Translations under genes and position numbers: made by a program
The notes under the pieces: model-generated
Told to the model about the DNA's origin: nothing
Seen by the model: only the letters and a program-made list of their open reading frames with translations
The model's database searches: none
Part shown: piece after piece, positions 25,552-33,194 of the stretch
Layout of the letters: every line of letters starts with the position of its first letter
Position numbering within the stretch: position 1 is the stretch's first letter
Origin: Rhodoferax sp.
GTDB lineage: Bacteria; Pseudomonadota; Gammaproteobacteria; Burkholderiales; Burkholderiaceae_C
NCBI GenBank assembly: GCA_008015235.1
Contig: SSFF01000035.1
Coordinates: 1 to 54,855, forward strand
DNA length: 54,855 nucleotides
Direction: 5' to 3'

Positions 25552-26517
25552 TCAGTCGTGGTGCCAGCCCGTGAACTGCACCAGGCGCTCCAGGGCAAAT
25601 GCCCCTAGCACCGAATTGCCCTTTGCGTCCAGTTCGGGCGACCATACCGCCACGGTGCCCTTGCCCGGCACAATGGCCACAATGCCGCCGCCCACGCCGG
25701 TCTTCACGGGCAGGCCAATGCGGTAGGCAAAGTCGCCCGCTGCATCGTAGGCACCGCAGGTCAGCAGCAGCGCGTTCACGCGGCGCGCGGCCTCGGCACT
25801 TAGAAACTGTTCGCGCGGCTGGCCGTCGGGCCCAATGTCGAGGCCCCCATGGGCCAGGAACATGGTGGTCTGGGCCAGTTGCAGGCAGTTCATTTCAATG
25901 GCGCACTGGCGGCAGTAGTTGTCCAGCACCAACTCCGGCTGGTTGTCGAAGTTGTTGTAGCTTTTCATGAAGTACGCCATGGCCATGTTGCGGTGGGCGG
26001 TGTCGCGTTCGGACTTGGCGATATGCGCGTTCCAGTACAGGTGGGCATCGTCCGTCAGCCTGCGCAGCATGCCCAGCAGGGCAATGTCCAGGTGTGCATA
26101 GCGGCTGGTCAGAATGTCCGTAATGACCAGCGCCCCGGCATTGATGAAGGGGTTGCGTGGAATGCCCAACTCGGTTTCCAGCTGCACCATCGAATTGAAG
26201 GCCGCGCCCGAAGGTTCGCGCCCCACACGCTGCCACAAGTCGTCCCCCACCAGCTTGAGCGCCAGCACAAAGGTGAAAAGCTTGGTAATGCTTTGCAGCG
26301 AAAAAGGGGTGTGCGCATCGCCCACCGTGTAGGTGCTGCCATTGGTCAGCGCCACGGCCATTCCAAACTGCCGCGGCGGCACCTGGGCCAGGGCCGGAAT
26401 GTAGTCGGCCACCCGGCCACGTCCGAACAATGCCTGTGCTTCGGCATGGATGCGCTGGAGTATCTCGTTCAGTGGTAGCTCGCTGCCCGGCTCAGTCGGT
26501 GTATGGGGTGTTTGCAT
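25552..26517 (-). CDS. glsA: Glutaminase
   Basis: 321-aa beta-lactamase-fold glutaminase that hydrolyses glutamine to glutamate and ammonia. The catalytic Ser-x-x-Lys is in FSLQSITKLF (Ser76, Lys79). Other signatures are NPFINAGALV, NNFDNQPELVLDNYCRQC, and GVGGGIVAIVPGKG near the C-terminus. The start at 26517 gives a family-like N-terminus, and no stronger start is visible. Its promoter must lie in the 330-bp gap shared with the OsmB-like gene. Confidence 0.95.
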   Translation of the reverse strand: MQTPHTPTEPGSELPLNEILQRIHAEAQALFGRGRVADYIPALAQVPPRQFGMAVALTNGSTYTVGDAHTPFSLQSITKLFTFVLALKLVGDDLWQRVGREPSGAAFNSMVQLETELGIPRNPFINAGALVITDILTSRYAHLDIALLGMLRRLTDDAHLYWNAHIAKSERDTAHRNMAMAYFMKSYNNFDNQPELVLDNYCRQCAIEMNCLQLAQTTMFLAHGGLDIGPDGQPREQFLSAEAARRVNALLLTCGAYDAAGDFAYRIGLPVKTGVGGGIVAIVPGKGTVAVWSPELDAKGNSVLGAFALERLVQFTGWHHD

Positions 26518-26847
26518 GGCGGCGGATTCTAGATGGGGAATGGGTACAAGACCGCTACTGTGCTTCTGTTGCCCATCCTGGCCAAACTCCTTATCGGTGT
26601 GGTGCACACGCCGCACCGTAGCGGCTGCACCGCTGGCCAAATGCGTCAACGGATGTAAGCCAGCGGCCCTATTTGTATCGGCACATGTCTGTACCGCCCA
26701 ACAGAAACCGCCCGATACAAATTCGGCCCGCACCCCCAGCACTGCGTGACGATGATGGCGATATACGCAACCCCAGTGCGCACACTTGGCACAGGCCAGT
26801 GGCCACCGGGGCCTACTTCACATCATTTTTCTGTACAAGAGGCCGCC
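26518..26847. other. 330-bp divergent intergenic region (glsA / osmB-like)
   Basis: I see no convincing gene here. The region must hold the promoters of both divergent genes. Its main visible structure is the long imperfect inverted repeat at 26665-26728. No tRNA or known riboswitch pattern was recognised. Confidence 0.6.
26665..26728. promoter_or_regulatory. Long inverted repeat between glsA and osmB-like genes
   Basis: GGCCCTATTTGTATCGG (26665-26681) is matched by its reverse complement at 26712-26728 with two adjacent mismatches; the inner 11 bp (ATTTGTATCGG / CCGATACAAAT) are perfect. The spacer is 30 bp. There is no T-run after it, so it is more likely a pair of operator half-sites or an RNA hairpin than a terminator. 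Confidence 0.5.
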
Positions 26848-27063
26848 ATGAAATCCATCCCCAAATCCGTATTCGCAGGCTTCGCCCTGGTGGCCGTGGT
26901 TTTGAGCAGCGGCTGTGCCAACCTGTCCACACGTGACCGCAACACCATTACCGGTGCTGGAGTCGGCGCGGTGGCTGGCTCCATCCTCACCGGTGGGAGC
27001 AGCGTTGGTACCGTTGGAGGTGCTGCAGTCGGGGGGTATATCGGCAGCCAGGTTCGCAAGTAG
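26848..27063 (+). CDS. OsmB-like glycine-zipper lipoprotein
   Basis: 71-aa small lipoprotein. A hydrophobic signal ends in LSSGC and is followed by RDRNTITGAGVGAVAGSIL, then GTVGGAAVGGYIGSQ. The order and wording closely match E. coli OsmB (RDRNTAIGAGAGA..., GTLGGAAVGGVIGHQ), an osmotically induced outer-membrane lipoprotein with a glycine-zipper segment. The lipobox has Ser rather than Leu at -3, which is slightly atypical. AGAGG at 26839-26843 precedes the ATG. Downstream, a weak 5-bp hairpin (ACCAC-TTT-GTGGT, 27068-27080) is the only structure before the convergent MDR gene. Confidence 0.85.
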   Translation: MKSIPKSVFAGFALVAVVLSSGCANLSTRDRNTITGAGVGAVAGSILTGGSSVGTVGGAAVGGYIGSQVRK

Positions 27064-27167
27064 CAGCACCACTTTGTGGTTGACAGGCAAGACCGCAATT
27101 TGCGTGCCCTTGATGTTCTCTGGCAACCAACACAATGGCGAACAGCCTGTGCTGCAACAGTCTGAAA

Positions 27168-28169
27168 CTACCTGGTCTTGACGACGACCTTGCCCTTGGC
27201 CCGACCTGACTCGACGTAGGCCATGGCTTCGTTGGTCGACGCGAATGGAAAGACCTTGTCGATCACCGGATGGATTGCTCCCGCTTCGATGAGACGCGTA
27301 ATCTCACGCAACTGGCCGCCGTGGGCCTTCATGAAGAGAAAGGAATAGTCGATACCCAGTTTGCGTGCCCTGCGCCGCACACCGGTACTCAGCAGCCGGA
27401 TGACCAGCTTCACGAAGCCTGGTGCCGCGATCTGCTGACCAAACGCCGGATCGGCCGGCCCGGAGATGGAGACGAGCTTCCCGCCCCGCTTGAGCACGCG
27501 CAGGGATTTTTCCAGCTCGGCGCTGTCCTGGCTGTGCAACACCACGTCGTAGTCGCGCAGATGTGCCTCGAAGTCTTGCGTCTTGTAGTCGATCACGACA
27601 TCTGCGCCCAGGCGCTTCACTAGTGCCACGTTGGCCGTACTCGTGGTGGTGGCGACCGTGGCACCCAGGTGCTTGGCCAACTGAATGGCGAAGGTGCCCA
27701 CGCCGCCCGATCCGGCTTGGATGAAGACCTTCTGTCCCTTCTTCAACTGGGCCACCTCGACCATGGCCTGCCACGCGGTCAGACCCACCAGGGGAATGGA
27801 GGCCGCTTCCTCCATGCTGAGGCCCTGGGGCTTAAGCGCCAAGGAGGCTTCCTTGACCGGGACGAACTCGGCGAAGGTTCCGATACGGAAGTCATCGGGC
27901 CGCGCATACACCGCATCTCCCGGTTTGAACTGCCGCACGCGTGCGCCCACCTGGACCACCACGCCGGCCACATCGTGCCCCAGGATCAGCGGCATGCGAT
28001 AGGGCAGGATGAGCTTGAACTCCCCATCCCGAATCTTGGAGTCCAGCAGATTCACGCCTGCAGCATGCACCTGCACCAGGACTTCGTCATCGCGCAGTTC
28101 AGGCTCTGGCACATCTGCCAAGCGCAATGCACGCTTCTTTCCATACCCGTCGAGAACAAATGCTTTCAT
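27168..28169 (-). CDS. Zinc-independent MDR oxidoreductase (quinone reductase-like)
   Basis: 333-aa medium-chain dehydrogenase/reductase of the quinone-oxidoreductase branch. The N-terminal GroES-like part has HAAGVNLLDSKIRDG and ILGHDVAGVV. The NADPH motif is IQAGSGGVGTFAIQLAKHLG (near residue 150). The cysteine zinc ligands of classical alcohol dehydrogenases are absent. AAGGAACCACC precedes the ATG. It is the last gene of the tetR-SDR-MDR unit, 37 bp after the SDR. It probably reduces an electrophilic or quinone-type compound under TetR control (inference). Confidence 0.92.
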   Translation of the reverse strand: MKAFVLDGYGKKRALRLADVPEPELRDDEVLVQVHAAGVNLLDSKIRDGEFKLILPYRMPLILGHDVAGVVVQVGARVRQFKPGDAVYARPDDFRIGTFAEFVPVKEASLALKPQGLSMEEAASIPLVGLTAWQAMVEVAQLKKGQKVFIQAGSGGVGTFAIQLAKHLGATVATTTSTANVALVKRLGADVVIDYKTQDFEAHLRDYDVVLHSQDSAELEKSLRVLKRGGKLVSISGPADPAFGQQIAAPGFVKLVIRLLSTGVRRRARKLGIDYSFLFMKAHGGQLREITRLIEAGAIHPVIDKVFPFASTNEAMAYVESGRAKGKVVVKTR

Positions 28170-28206
28170 GGTGGTTCCTTGTGTGATTCTTTGTGTGAAT
28201 TTTTGG

Positions 28207-29019
28207 TTAAGCGGGAAGACGAAGGTCCTTGCGCACCCCAGAGTCCAGCACGCTGGCGGGTGCAAATCGGCGCAGCATCTGCATGCGCTTGGCAAGTCCC
28301 GGGGTGTAGTGCAGCTTGGGGCGTTCGGCCTGGGCGGCGGTCAGCACCATCTCGGCCACCACGTCGGGGCCATCGGCGTTCACCAGCACTTCTTTGACCC
28401 GCCTTTCCACCCCAACGCAGACATCGCGGTACACGTCCAGCGGCGCATCGGGCGCCATCAGGTTCGCCTCGAACGGTGTGTTGATGTAGGCGGGCTCCAC
28501 CACCACGGCACGAATGCCCAGGGTGCGCAGTTCATGGTCCAGCGCCTCCGTGTAGCCTGCCACAGCGTGCTTGGTGGCCGAGTACAAGGCCATGTAGGGC
28601 ATGGGCAGAAAACCCAGCACCGAGCCGATGTTGATGATGCGACCACTGCCTTGGCGGCGCATGTGCGGCACGACAGCGCGCGTCATGCGGATGATGCCGA
28701 AGAAGTTGGTGTCGAAGATGGCCCGCGCCTGGTCCAGCGAGCTTTCCTCGGCAGCGGCGGGGGCGACCCCAAAGCCCGCGTTGTTGACGAGCAGGTCGAT
28801 GCGGCCTTCGCGCGCCATCAGTTGCTCGACGGCGGCGTCCACCGACGCGTCGCTGGTGACATCCAACGACAGCATCTCAAACGACGCCCCTTTGGTTGCG
28901 CCACCGCGCCGGCTGGTGCCGTAGACCTTGTAGCCGGCTTGGGCCAGCCGCTGGGCGGTGGCCAGGCCAATGCCCGATGAGGCACCTGTTACCAGTGCGA
29001 TCTTCTGTTTCCTGTTCAT
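28207..29019 (-). CDS. Short-chain dehydrogenase/reductase
   Basis: 270-aa classical SDR with TGASSGIGLATAQRLAQAG, NNAGFG, the catalytic serine in IINIGSVLGF and YSATK. GGAGAACACACC precedes the ATG at 29019. It lies between tetR (105-bp gap holding a candidate operator) and the MDR gene (37-bp gap). The regulator and neighbouring reductase suggest a small inducible detoxification operon; the substrate cannot be read from the sequence. Confidence 0.92.
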   Translation of the reverse strand: MNRKQKIALVTGASSGIGLATAQRLAQAGYKVYGTSRRGGATKGASFEMLSLDVTSDASVDAAVEQLMAREGRIDLLVNNAGFGVAPAAAEESSLDQARAIFDTNFFGIIRMTRAVVPHMRRQGSGRIINIGSVLGFLPMPYMALYSATKHAVAGYTEALDHELRTLGIRAVVVEPAYINTPFEANLMAPDAPLDVYRDVCVGVERRVKEVLVNADGPDVVAEMVLTAAQAERPKLHYTPGLAKRMQMLRRFAPASVLDSGVRKDLRLPA

Positions 29020-29078
29020 GGTGTGTTCTCCGTTGAGGTAAAAGGTGGGGAAGTCAACCGCGGTAAGCGGCATTCGAC

Positions 29079-29092
29079 ATGATGATCGTCAT
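29079..29092. promoter_or_regulatory. Candidate TetR operator 1 (upstream of SDR gene)
   Basis: ATGATGATCGTCAT is a 14-bp palindrome with one mismatched pair, 60 bp before the SDR start. A second 14-bp site with the same ATGA-N6-TCAT plan lies at the tetR start (29717-29730). The two differ only by transitions at the six central bases. Confidence 0.45.
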
Positions 29093-29124
29093 ATGTAATG
29101 GCAAAAAAAACGACAGAGGGGACC

Positions 29125-29718
29125 TCATGCGGAAGTGGAAAGCAGGTGCTTGATGGCGGCCTCGCGCAGGCTATCGGACAGTGCCGGATCGTCCACCGCC
29201 CGCGCCAGCAGCAAGCCACCCACCATGGTGGCCACGGTCACCAGTGCGCGTTCGTGGGCCGCGGGCTGGCCCCAGTCGGGCGATTGCCGGGCCGCGAGGT
29301 CGACCATTGCCTTGATGTGGCGGGTGGTGACACGGCGCACTTCGGGCGCCTGGCGCGCGGTTTCGGACCCCAGGGCTGCCAAGGGGCAGCCCGCCTCGAT
29401 CTGCGCCAGATGCTCTTTGGACAAATAGGCACGCACCATCGCCTCCAAGGAGTCTTCGGATGGCACACCGGCGACCACCTCCGCCACGGCGGCGGCAGAC
29501 TCGGCACATGCGCGGCCGGCCGCTTCGGCCAAGAGGGCCTCGCGTGACGCGAAATGGGAGTAGAAGCCGCCGTGGGTCAGTCCGGCTTCCTTCATGATGT
29601 CCGCAACGCCTGTTCCGTCATAGCCACTGCGACGAATGGCGCGCGCCGCCACCGACACGATTCGCTCGTGCGTTTCTTCTTTGGCGGCGGCTCTGGCGTT
29701 GGTCGTATTTTTTCGCAT
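29125..29718 (-). CDS. TetR family transcriptional regulator
   Basis: 197 aa. The N-terminal helix-turn-helix is typical (ERIVSVAARAIRRSGYDGTG, then VADIMKEAGLTHGGFYSHF), followed by a helical ligand-binding domain with a conserved-looking Cys (IEAGCPLAALGSE). It is the first gene of the minus-strand unit with the SDR and MDR genes and probably represses it and itself. Start 29718 is chosen; an in-frame ATG at 29730 would add MIAV. Neither has a good ribosome-binding site. The inducer is unknown. Confidence 0.92.
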   Translation of the reverse strand: MRKNTTNARAAAKEETHERIVSVAARAIRRSGYDGTGVADIMKEAGLTHGGFYSHFASREALLAEAAGRACAESAAAVAEVVAGVPSEDSLEAMVRAYLSKEHLAQIEAGCPLAALGSETARQAPEVRRVTTRHIKAMVDLAARQSPDWGQPAAHERALVTVATMVGGLLLARAVDDPALSDSLREAAIKHLLSTSA

Positions 29719-29730
29719 GACGGCTATCAT
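29717..29730. promoter_or_regulatory. Candidate TetR operator 2 (at the tetR start)
   Basis: ATGACGGCTATCAT has the same outer arms and spacing as the site at 29079-29092 and covers both possible tetR start codons. Binding here would give autorepression. This rests on pattern matching only. Confidence 0.4.
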
Positions 29731-29906
29731 ATCATTGTGTGAGACAAATGTACAGTGGTGGTGATGGGTTGAACCTCGCTTCATCCGTACCAGGTGCACA
29801 GGCATAGCACCAGTCACGGTAGAGATGGTTGACCAGCTGCATGGGACCGGTCTCAGACCAAGTTTCCGGGCGACTTTCGACCGGAAAGCCAAACTGCCGC
29901 AAGAAC

Positions 29907-30824
29907 CTAGCCCCCCAACCCAGCCAGCACGCCCAATGCAAACGGAATGCTCACCACTCCCAGGATGGTGGAAAGCGTGACCAGCCCGGCCACAAAGGCG
30001 CCGTCGTAGCCCATGCGTGTGGCCAGCACGTAGCTGCTGGAGGCCGTGGGTAAGGCCGAGAAGGCCAGCAGCACGGTGGTTTCCAGCGGGGGTAAACCCA
30101 GGCCCCGCGCCAGCAGGGCCGCCACCAGCGGCAGCAGCAGGTGGCGAATGCCCAGCACAGCTGCCGCCAGCACCTTGGCCTGGTGCAGCGCCCCCAGGCG
30201 CAGGCCGGCGCCTGCGGCCATGAGGCCCAGCGCCAGCGAGGCGCCGCCAATACGCGACACAGTGGGTTCCAGCCACATGGGAATGGCCACGCCCAGCAGC
30301 CCGCCGCACAGGCCGGCCACGGTGGCAATGATGAGCGGGTTGCGCACCAGCTCGCCCACCATACTGCGCTGCGAATGGCGTGCCATGGGCCATACAGCGG
30401 CTACGTTGTACAGCGGCACGCAAAAGCCGATCAGCACCGCCAGCAGTTGCACACCGGCAGGCCCCGCAGCCCGTTCGACCAGCGCCAGGCCGATGAAGGA
30501 GTTGAAGCGAAACGCCACCTGGGCGCCAGCGGCATGCAGCCGGGTCGGCATGTAGCGGCGAAGGCCCGGCAGGTGGGGCAGGGCGTAGGCCAGGGCAATG
30601 CCGGCAAAGGCCAGCGCGGCACCGGCACCCAGCAGGTGCGAAGCGGCGCGCAGGTCCAGCGGGGTGCGGATGATGGAATAGAACAGCAGCACCGGAAAGA
30701 ACACAAAGTACACCAGCTGCTCCACCGGCTCCCACACGCTGCGGTTCAAGGGCGTGAGCCGGCACAGCAGGTAGCCGCACAGAATGAGCGAAAAGTCGGG
30801 AAACAGGAGTTGGACGTAGTTCAC
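29907..30824 (-). CDS. AEC family transporter (auxin efflux carrier-like)
   Basis: 305-aa inner-membrane protein with about ten hydrophobic helices in two halves. Family features are FPDFSLILCGYLLCR at the N-terminus, VRNPLIIATVAGL in the middle, and FSALPTASSSYVLATRMGYD near the C-terminus. Bacterial AEC proteins move organic acids such as malate or malonate; the substrate here is unknown. The start is taken as GTG 30824 because nothing upstream resembles the family, though no strong ribosome-binding site is seen. A dispersed-repeat copy lies just upstream. Confidence 0.88.
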   Translation of the reverse strand: MNYVQLLFPDFSLILCGYLLCRLTPLNRSVWEPVEQLVYFVFFPVLLFYSIIRTPLDLRAASHLLGAGAALAFAGIALAYALPHLPGLRRYMPTRLHAAGAQVAFRFNSFIGLALVERAAGPAGVQLLAVLIGFCVPLYNVAAVWPMARHSQRSMVGELVRNPLIIATVAGLCGGLLGVAIPMWLEPTVSRIGGASLALGLMAAGAGLRLGALHQAKVLAAAVLGIRHLLLPLVAALLARGLGLPPLETTVLLAFSALPTASSSYVLATRMGYDGAFVAGLVTLSTILGVVSIPFALGVLAGLGG

Positions 30825-30839
30825 GGCTGAGATACAAGC

Positions 30840-30896
30840 AAATTCGGCACCTGGCCCGCATGAAATAAGCGCAAAGCGCTCATAAATCAATAGCAA
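30840..30896 (+). repeat. Dispersed ~57-bp repeat, copy E (intergenic)
   Basis: AAATTCGGCACCTGGCCCGC at the left and a right end CAATAGCAA match the repeat plan; the centre (AAGCGCAAAGCGCTCA) can form a short GCGC hairpin. It occupies most of the 106 bp between the SulP stop and the AEC start on the minus strand, so it lies in the AEC leader or promoter region. Confidence 0.75.
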
Positions 30897-30930
30897 AATG
30901 CCAACGGGGCCAGCTGCTACTGTAACGTGC

Positions 30931-33162
30931 TCAACTGCGCAGGGCCTGCACTTCGGAGACGGTAATGCGCAGGTGCGACGACAGGGCGTGCAGCACGCTT
31001 TCCACCAGCGCCAGCGCCAGGGCTGGGTGCTGGCTGCGGATGGTTGCCAGGTCTTCGGGCGCCAGCCGGAACACCTCGGTATCAACCACGGCCTGTGCAT
31101 CGACAGTCTGGCCGCCATCGAGCAGTTCGGCCGTGCCCGCGACCACGCCGCCGGGGCCGACGGTGGAGAGGTGGTAGCTGCCCTTGCTGCGCAGGGGCAG
31201 GGTGATCTTGAGGGCGCCGCTGCGCACCAGAATCAGGTCTTGGGGCGACACCTCGCCCTTGAACAGCTTTTTGCCCGCCTTGACGGTGTGCTGGTGCCCC
31301 AGGCTTTCCAGCGCGCGCAGCGATTCTTCGGACTGGCCCTGCAGCATGGGAAAGTCAGCCAGCTGCAGGGGTGGTTGTTCCTGCGCCTGGAGTCGGCTTT
31401 GGGCTTCGACCCATTCCAGGGCCTCGTCGAGCTGGCGGAAGGCAAAGGCCTTGTTGGTGGGCCGCACCACCCCGGTTTCCTTGAGAAAGCGCTTCATCTT
31501 CAGGCCTGAAGGCAGGTCTTTGGGGATGTCGCAGAACACCAGGTAGGCGTTGTTGGCTTCGAGCTGGTCCTTGATCTGCTCCAGCACGTGGGTGGCGGTC
31601 ACGTCCAGTGACTGCACCCGGCGCATGCTCAGGATGACGTACTTGCGCCGCCCGGTTTCGGGCTCCAGTGCGGCGTGGAGCTGGTTGGCGGTGCCGAAAA
31701 AGAGGCTGCCCTGCAGCTCAAACACCACCATGGAGTTGAGGTCATTGGGCTGAACGGCCAGGTCGCTGTGGTTGCGCGCCCATTTGGAGACGATTTCCTG
31801 GCCTTCGATGCGGTTGCGCACCACCGAACTGCGGGTCTGCTCGCGGATGAACAGCAGAATGGCCAGAGCCACCCCGACTCCGGAGGCGGCAATCAGGTTG
31901 ACAAACAGCGCCACCAGAATCACGGCCACGATGACGGCAAAGTCCAGCCGCGTGGCGGGGGTAAAGAAGAACTGCAGGCTGTGGCGGTCGATCATGCGCA
32001 GGCCCACCACGATGAGGATGCCGGCCAGGGCCGACACCGGTATCCAGGCCAGCAGTGGGCCCAGGGCGACAAAGGCCACCAGACTCAAAAGCGCTGCCAC
32101 CAAGCCGGCGCGGCGTGTCTCTCCACCGCTGGAGATATTGACCAGGCTGGCGCCCATGGTGCCAGCGCCGCTGACGCCGCCCAGCACCGCCGCCACGGCG
32201 TTGCCAATGCCCTGGCCAATGAGTTCGCGGTCGGAGTTGTGGGAGGTCTGGGTCATGGCGTCGAGCACCACGCAGGTCTTGAGCGTGTCGATGGACAGCA
32301 GCACGGCCAGCGTCAGGGCCGGTACCAGCAAGCCCAGCACAACCGGTGCGTCCAGGGCACGGGCAGCGTCCCAGCGTTGGCTGAGCATGTCCAGCGGGTG
32401 AAAACCGCCACTGGGCAGTTCACCCACCAACAGGGGGTTGCCCTGTGTGCGCAGCAGGTCGGCATCGAACAGGGCCAGCAGCAGGTAGGTGCCTACCCCC
32501 ACCACCACGGCAACGATGGTGGCCGGTACGCGTTGCGTCAGGCGGGGTACCAGCCACATGCTGGCCGCCACCAAGGCGCCCACCACCATGCCTTGCCACG
32601 CCCACAGATGGGGATTGCCCAGCGAAGCCCACAGCCCATCCCCGGTGCTGACGCCCAGGAACTTGGGAATCTGGCTGCCGATGATGATGAGCCCCACGGC
32701 GCTGAGGTAGCCGCTGACCACCGGGTAGGGGATGTACTTGATGAGGCGGCCAATGTGCAGGCTGCCCAGCGTGATCTGTATGGCACCGGCCAGCAGTGCG
32801 ATCAGGCTCAACAGCAGCAGCACTTGTTCCGGTGCATAGCCGTTGCCGGAGTAGGTGATGGCCAAGGCCGAGAGCACGGCGGCGGCCGGTGCGCAGGGTG
32901 CGCTGATGAGCTTTTGCGAACCACCCAGTGCCGTGGCCAGCAACCCCAGCGCCGTGGCACCGACGATGCCTGCTACCGCACCCTGGGCGGCATAGCTGGG
33001 ACCGAGCCCGGCGAAGATGGTGACACCGAAGGCGATGGAAGAAGGCAGGGCCACCAGCATGGCCGCCAAGCCCCCCCACAGGTCACCGGCTAACCCTGCC
33101 GGTGGGCGGCGTGCCGGGGTGGGTTCAGCGGGCAGGGCAGAGACCGTGTTGACAAATTCCAT
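30931..33162 (-). CDS. SulP family anion transporter with STAS and cyclic-nucleotide-binding domains
   Basis: 743 aa. The membrane domain (about residues 25-440) has the SulP pattern: LVALPSSIAFGVTIFAGLGP, YIPYPVVSGYLSAVG, GQGIGNAVAAVLGGVSGAGT. A STAS domain follows at about 465-575 (VVFELQGSLFFGTANQLHAA; SLDVTATHVLEQI). The C-terminal ~125 residues form a cNMP/CRP-like domain (KKLFKGEVSPQDLILVRSGA; GPGGVVAGTAELLDGG). The family carries sulfate, bicarbonate or dicarboxylates. The added domain suggests gating by a cyclic nucleotide, or it may be only a structural cNMP fold. It starts 32 bp after the nirN stop. Confidence 0.9.
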   Translation of the reverse strand: MEFVNTVSALPAEPTPARRPPAGLAGDLWGGLAAMLVALPSSIAFGVTIFAGLGPSYAAQGAVAGIVGATALGLLATALGGSQKLISAPCAPAAAVLSALAITYSGNGYAPEQVLLLLSLIALLAGAIQITLGSLHIGRLIKYIPYPVVSGYLSAVGLIIIGSQIPKFLGVSTGDGLWASLGNPHLWAWQGMVVGALVAASMWLVPRLTQRVPATIVAVVVGVGTYLLLALFDADLLRTQGNPLLVGELPSGGFHPLDMLSQRWDAARALDAPVVLGLLVPALTLAVLLSIDTLKTCVVLDAMTQTSHNSDRELIGQGIGNAVAAVLGGVSGAGTMGASLVNISSGGETRRAGLVAALLSLVAFVALGPLLAWIPVSALAGILIVVGLRMIDRHSLQFFFTPATRLDFAVIVAVILVALFVNLIAASGVGVALAILLFIREQTRSSVVRNRIEGQEIVSKWARNHSDLAVQPNDLNSMVVFELQGSLFFGTANQLHAALEPETGRRKYVILSMRRVQSLDVTATHVLEQIKDQLEANNAYLVFCDIPKDLPSGLKMKRFLKETGVVRPTNKAFAFRQLDEALEWVEAQSRLQAQEQPPLQLADFPMLQGQSEESLRALESLGHQHTVKAGKKLFKGEVSPQDLILVRSGALKITLPLRSKGSYHLSTVGPGGVVAGTAELLDGGQTVDAQAVVDTEVFRLAPEDLATIRSQHPALALALVESVLHALSSHLRITVSEVQALRS

Positions 33163-33175
33163 GCCGACAGTTTAT

Positions 33176-33192
33176 CCCTGCAACTTGCAGGG
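33176..33192. promoter_or_regulatory. 17-bp palindrome between nirN and the SulP gene
   Basis: CCCTGCAA-C-TTGCAGGG is a perfect inverted repeat in the 32-bp gap, 14 bp before the SulP start. There is no T-run on the minus strand after it, so it is a poor terminator candidate; an operator or an mRNA hairpin at the operon junction is more likely. Confidence 0.4.
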
Positions 33193-33194
33193 TT

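Noticed and set aside
31675..33093. Plus-strand open frame (472 codons) opposite the SulP gene
   Set aside because: Gln/His-rich low-complexity translation typical of antisense frames; no start signal.
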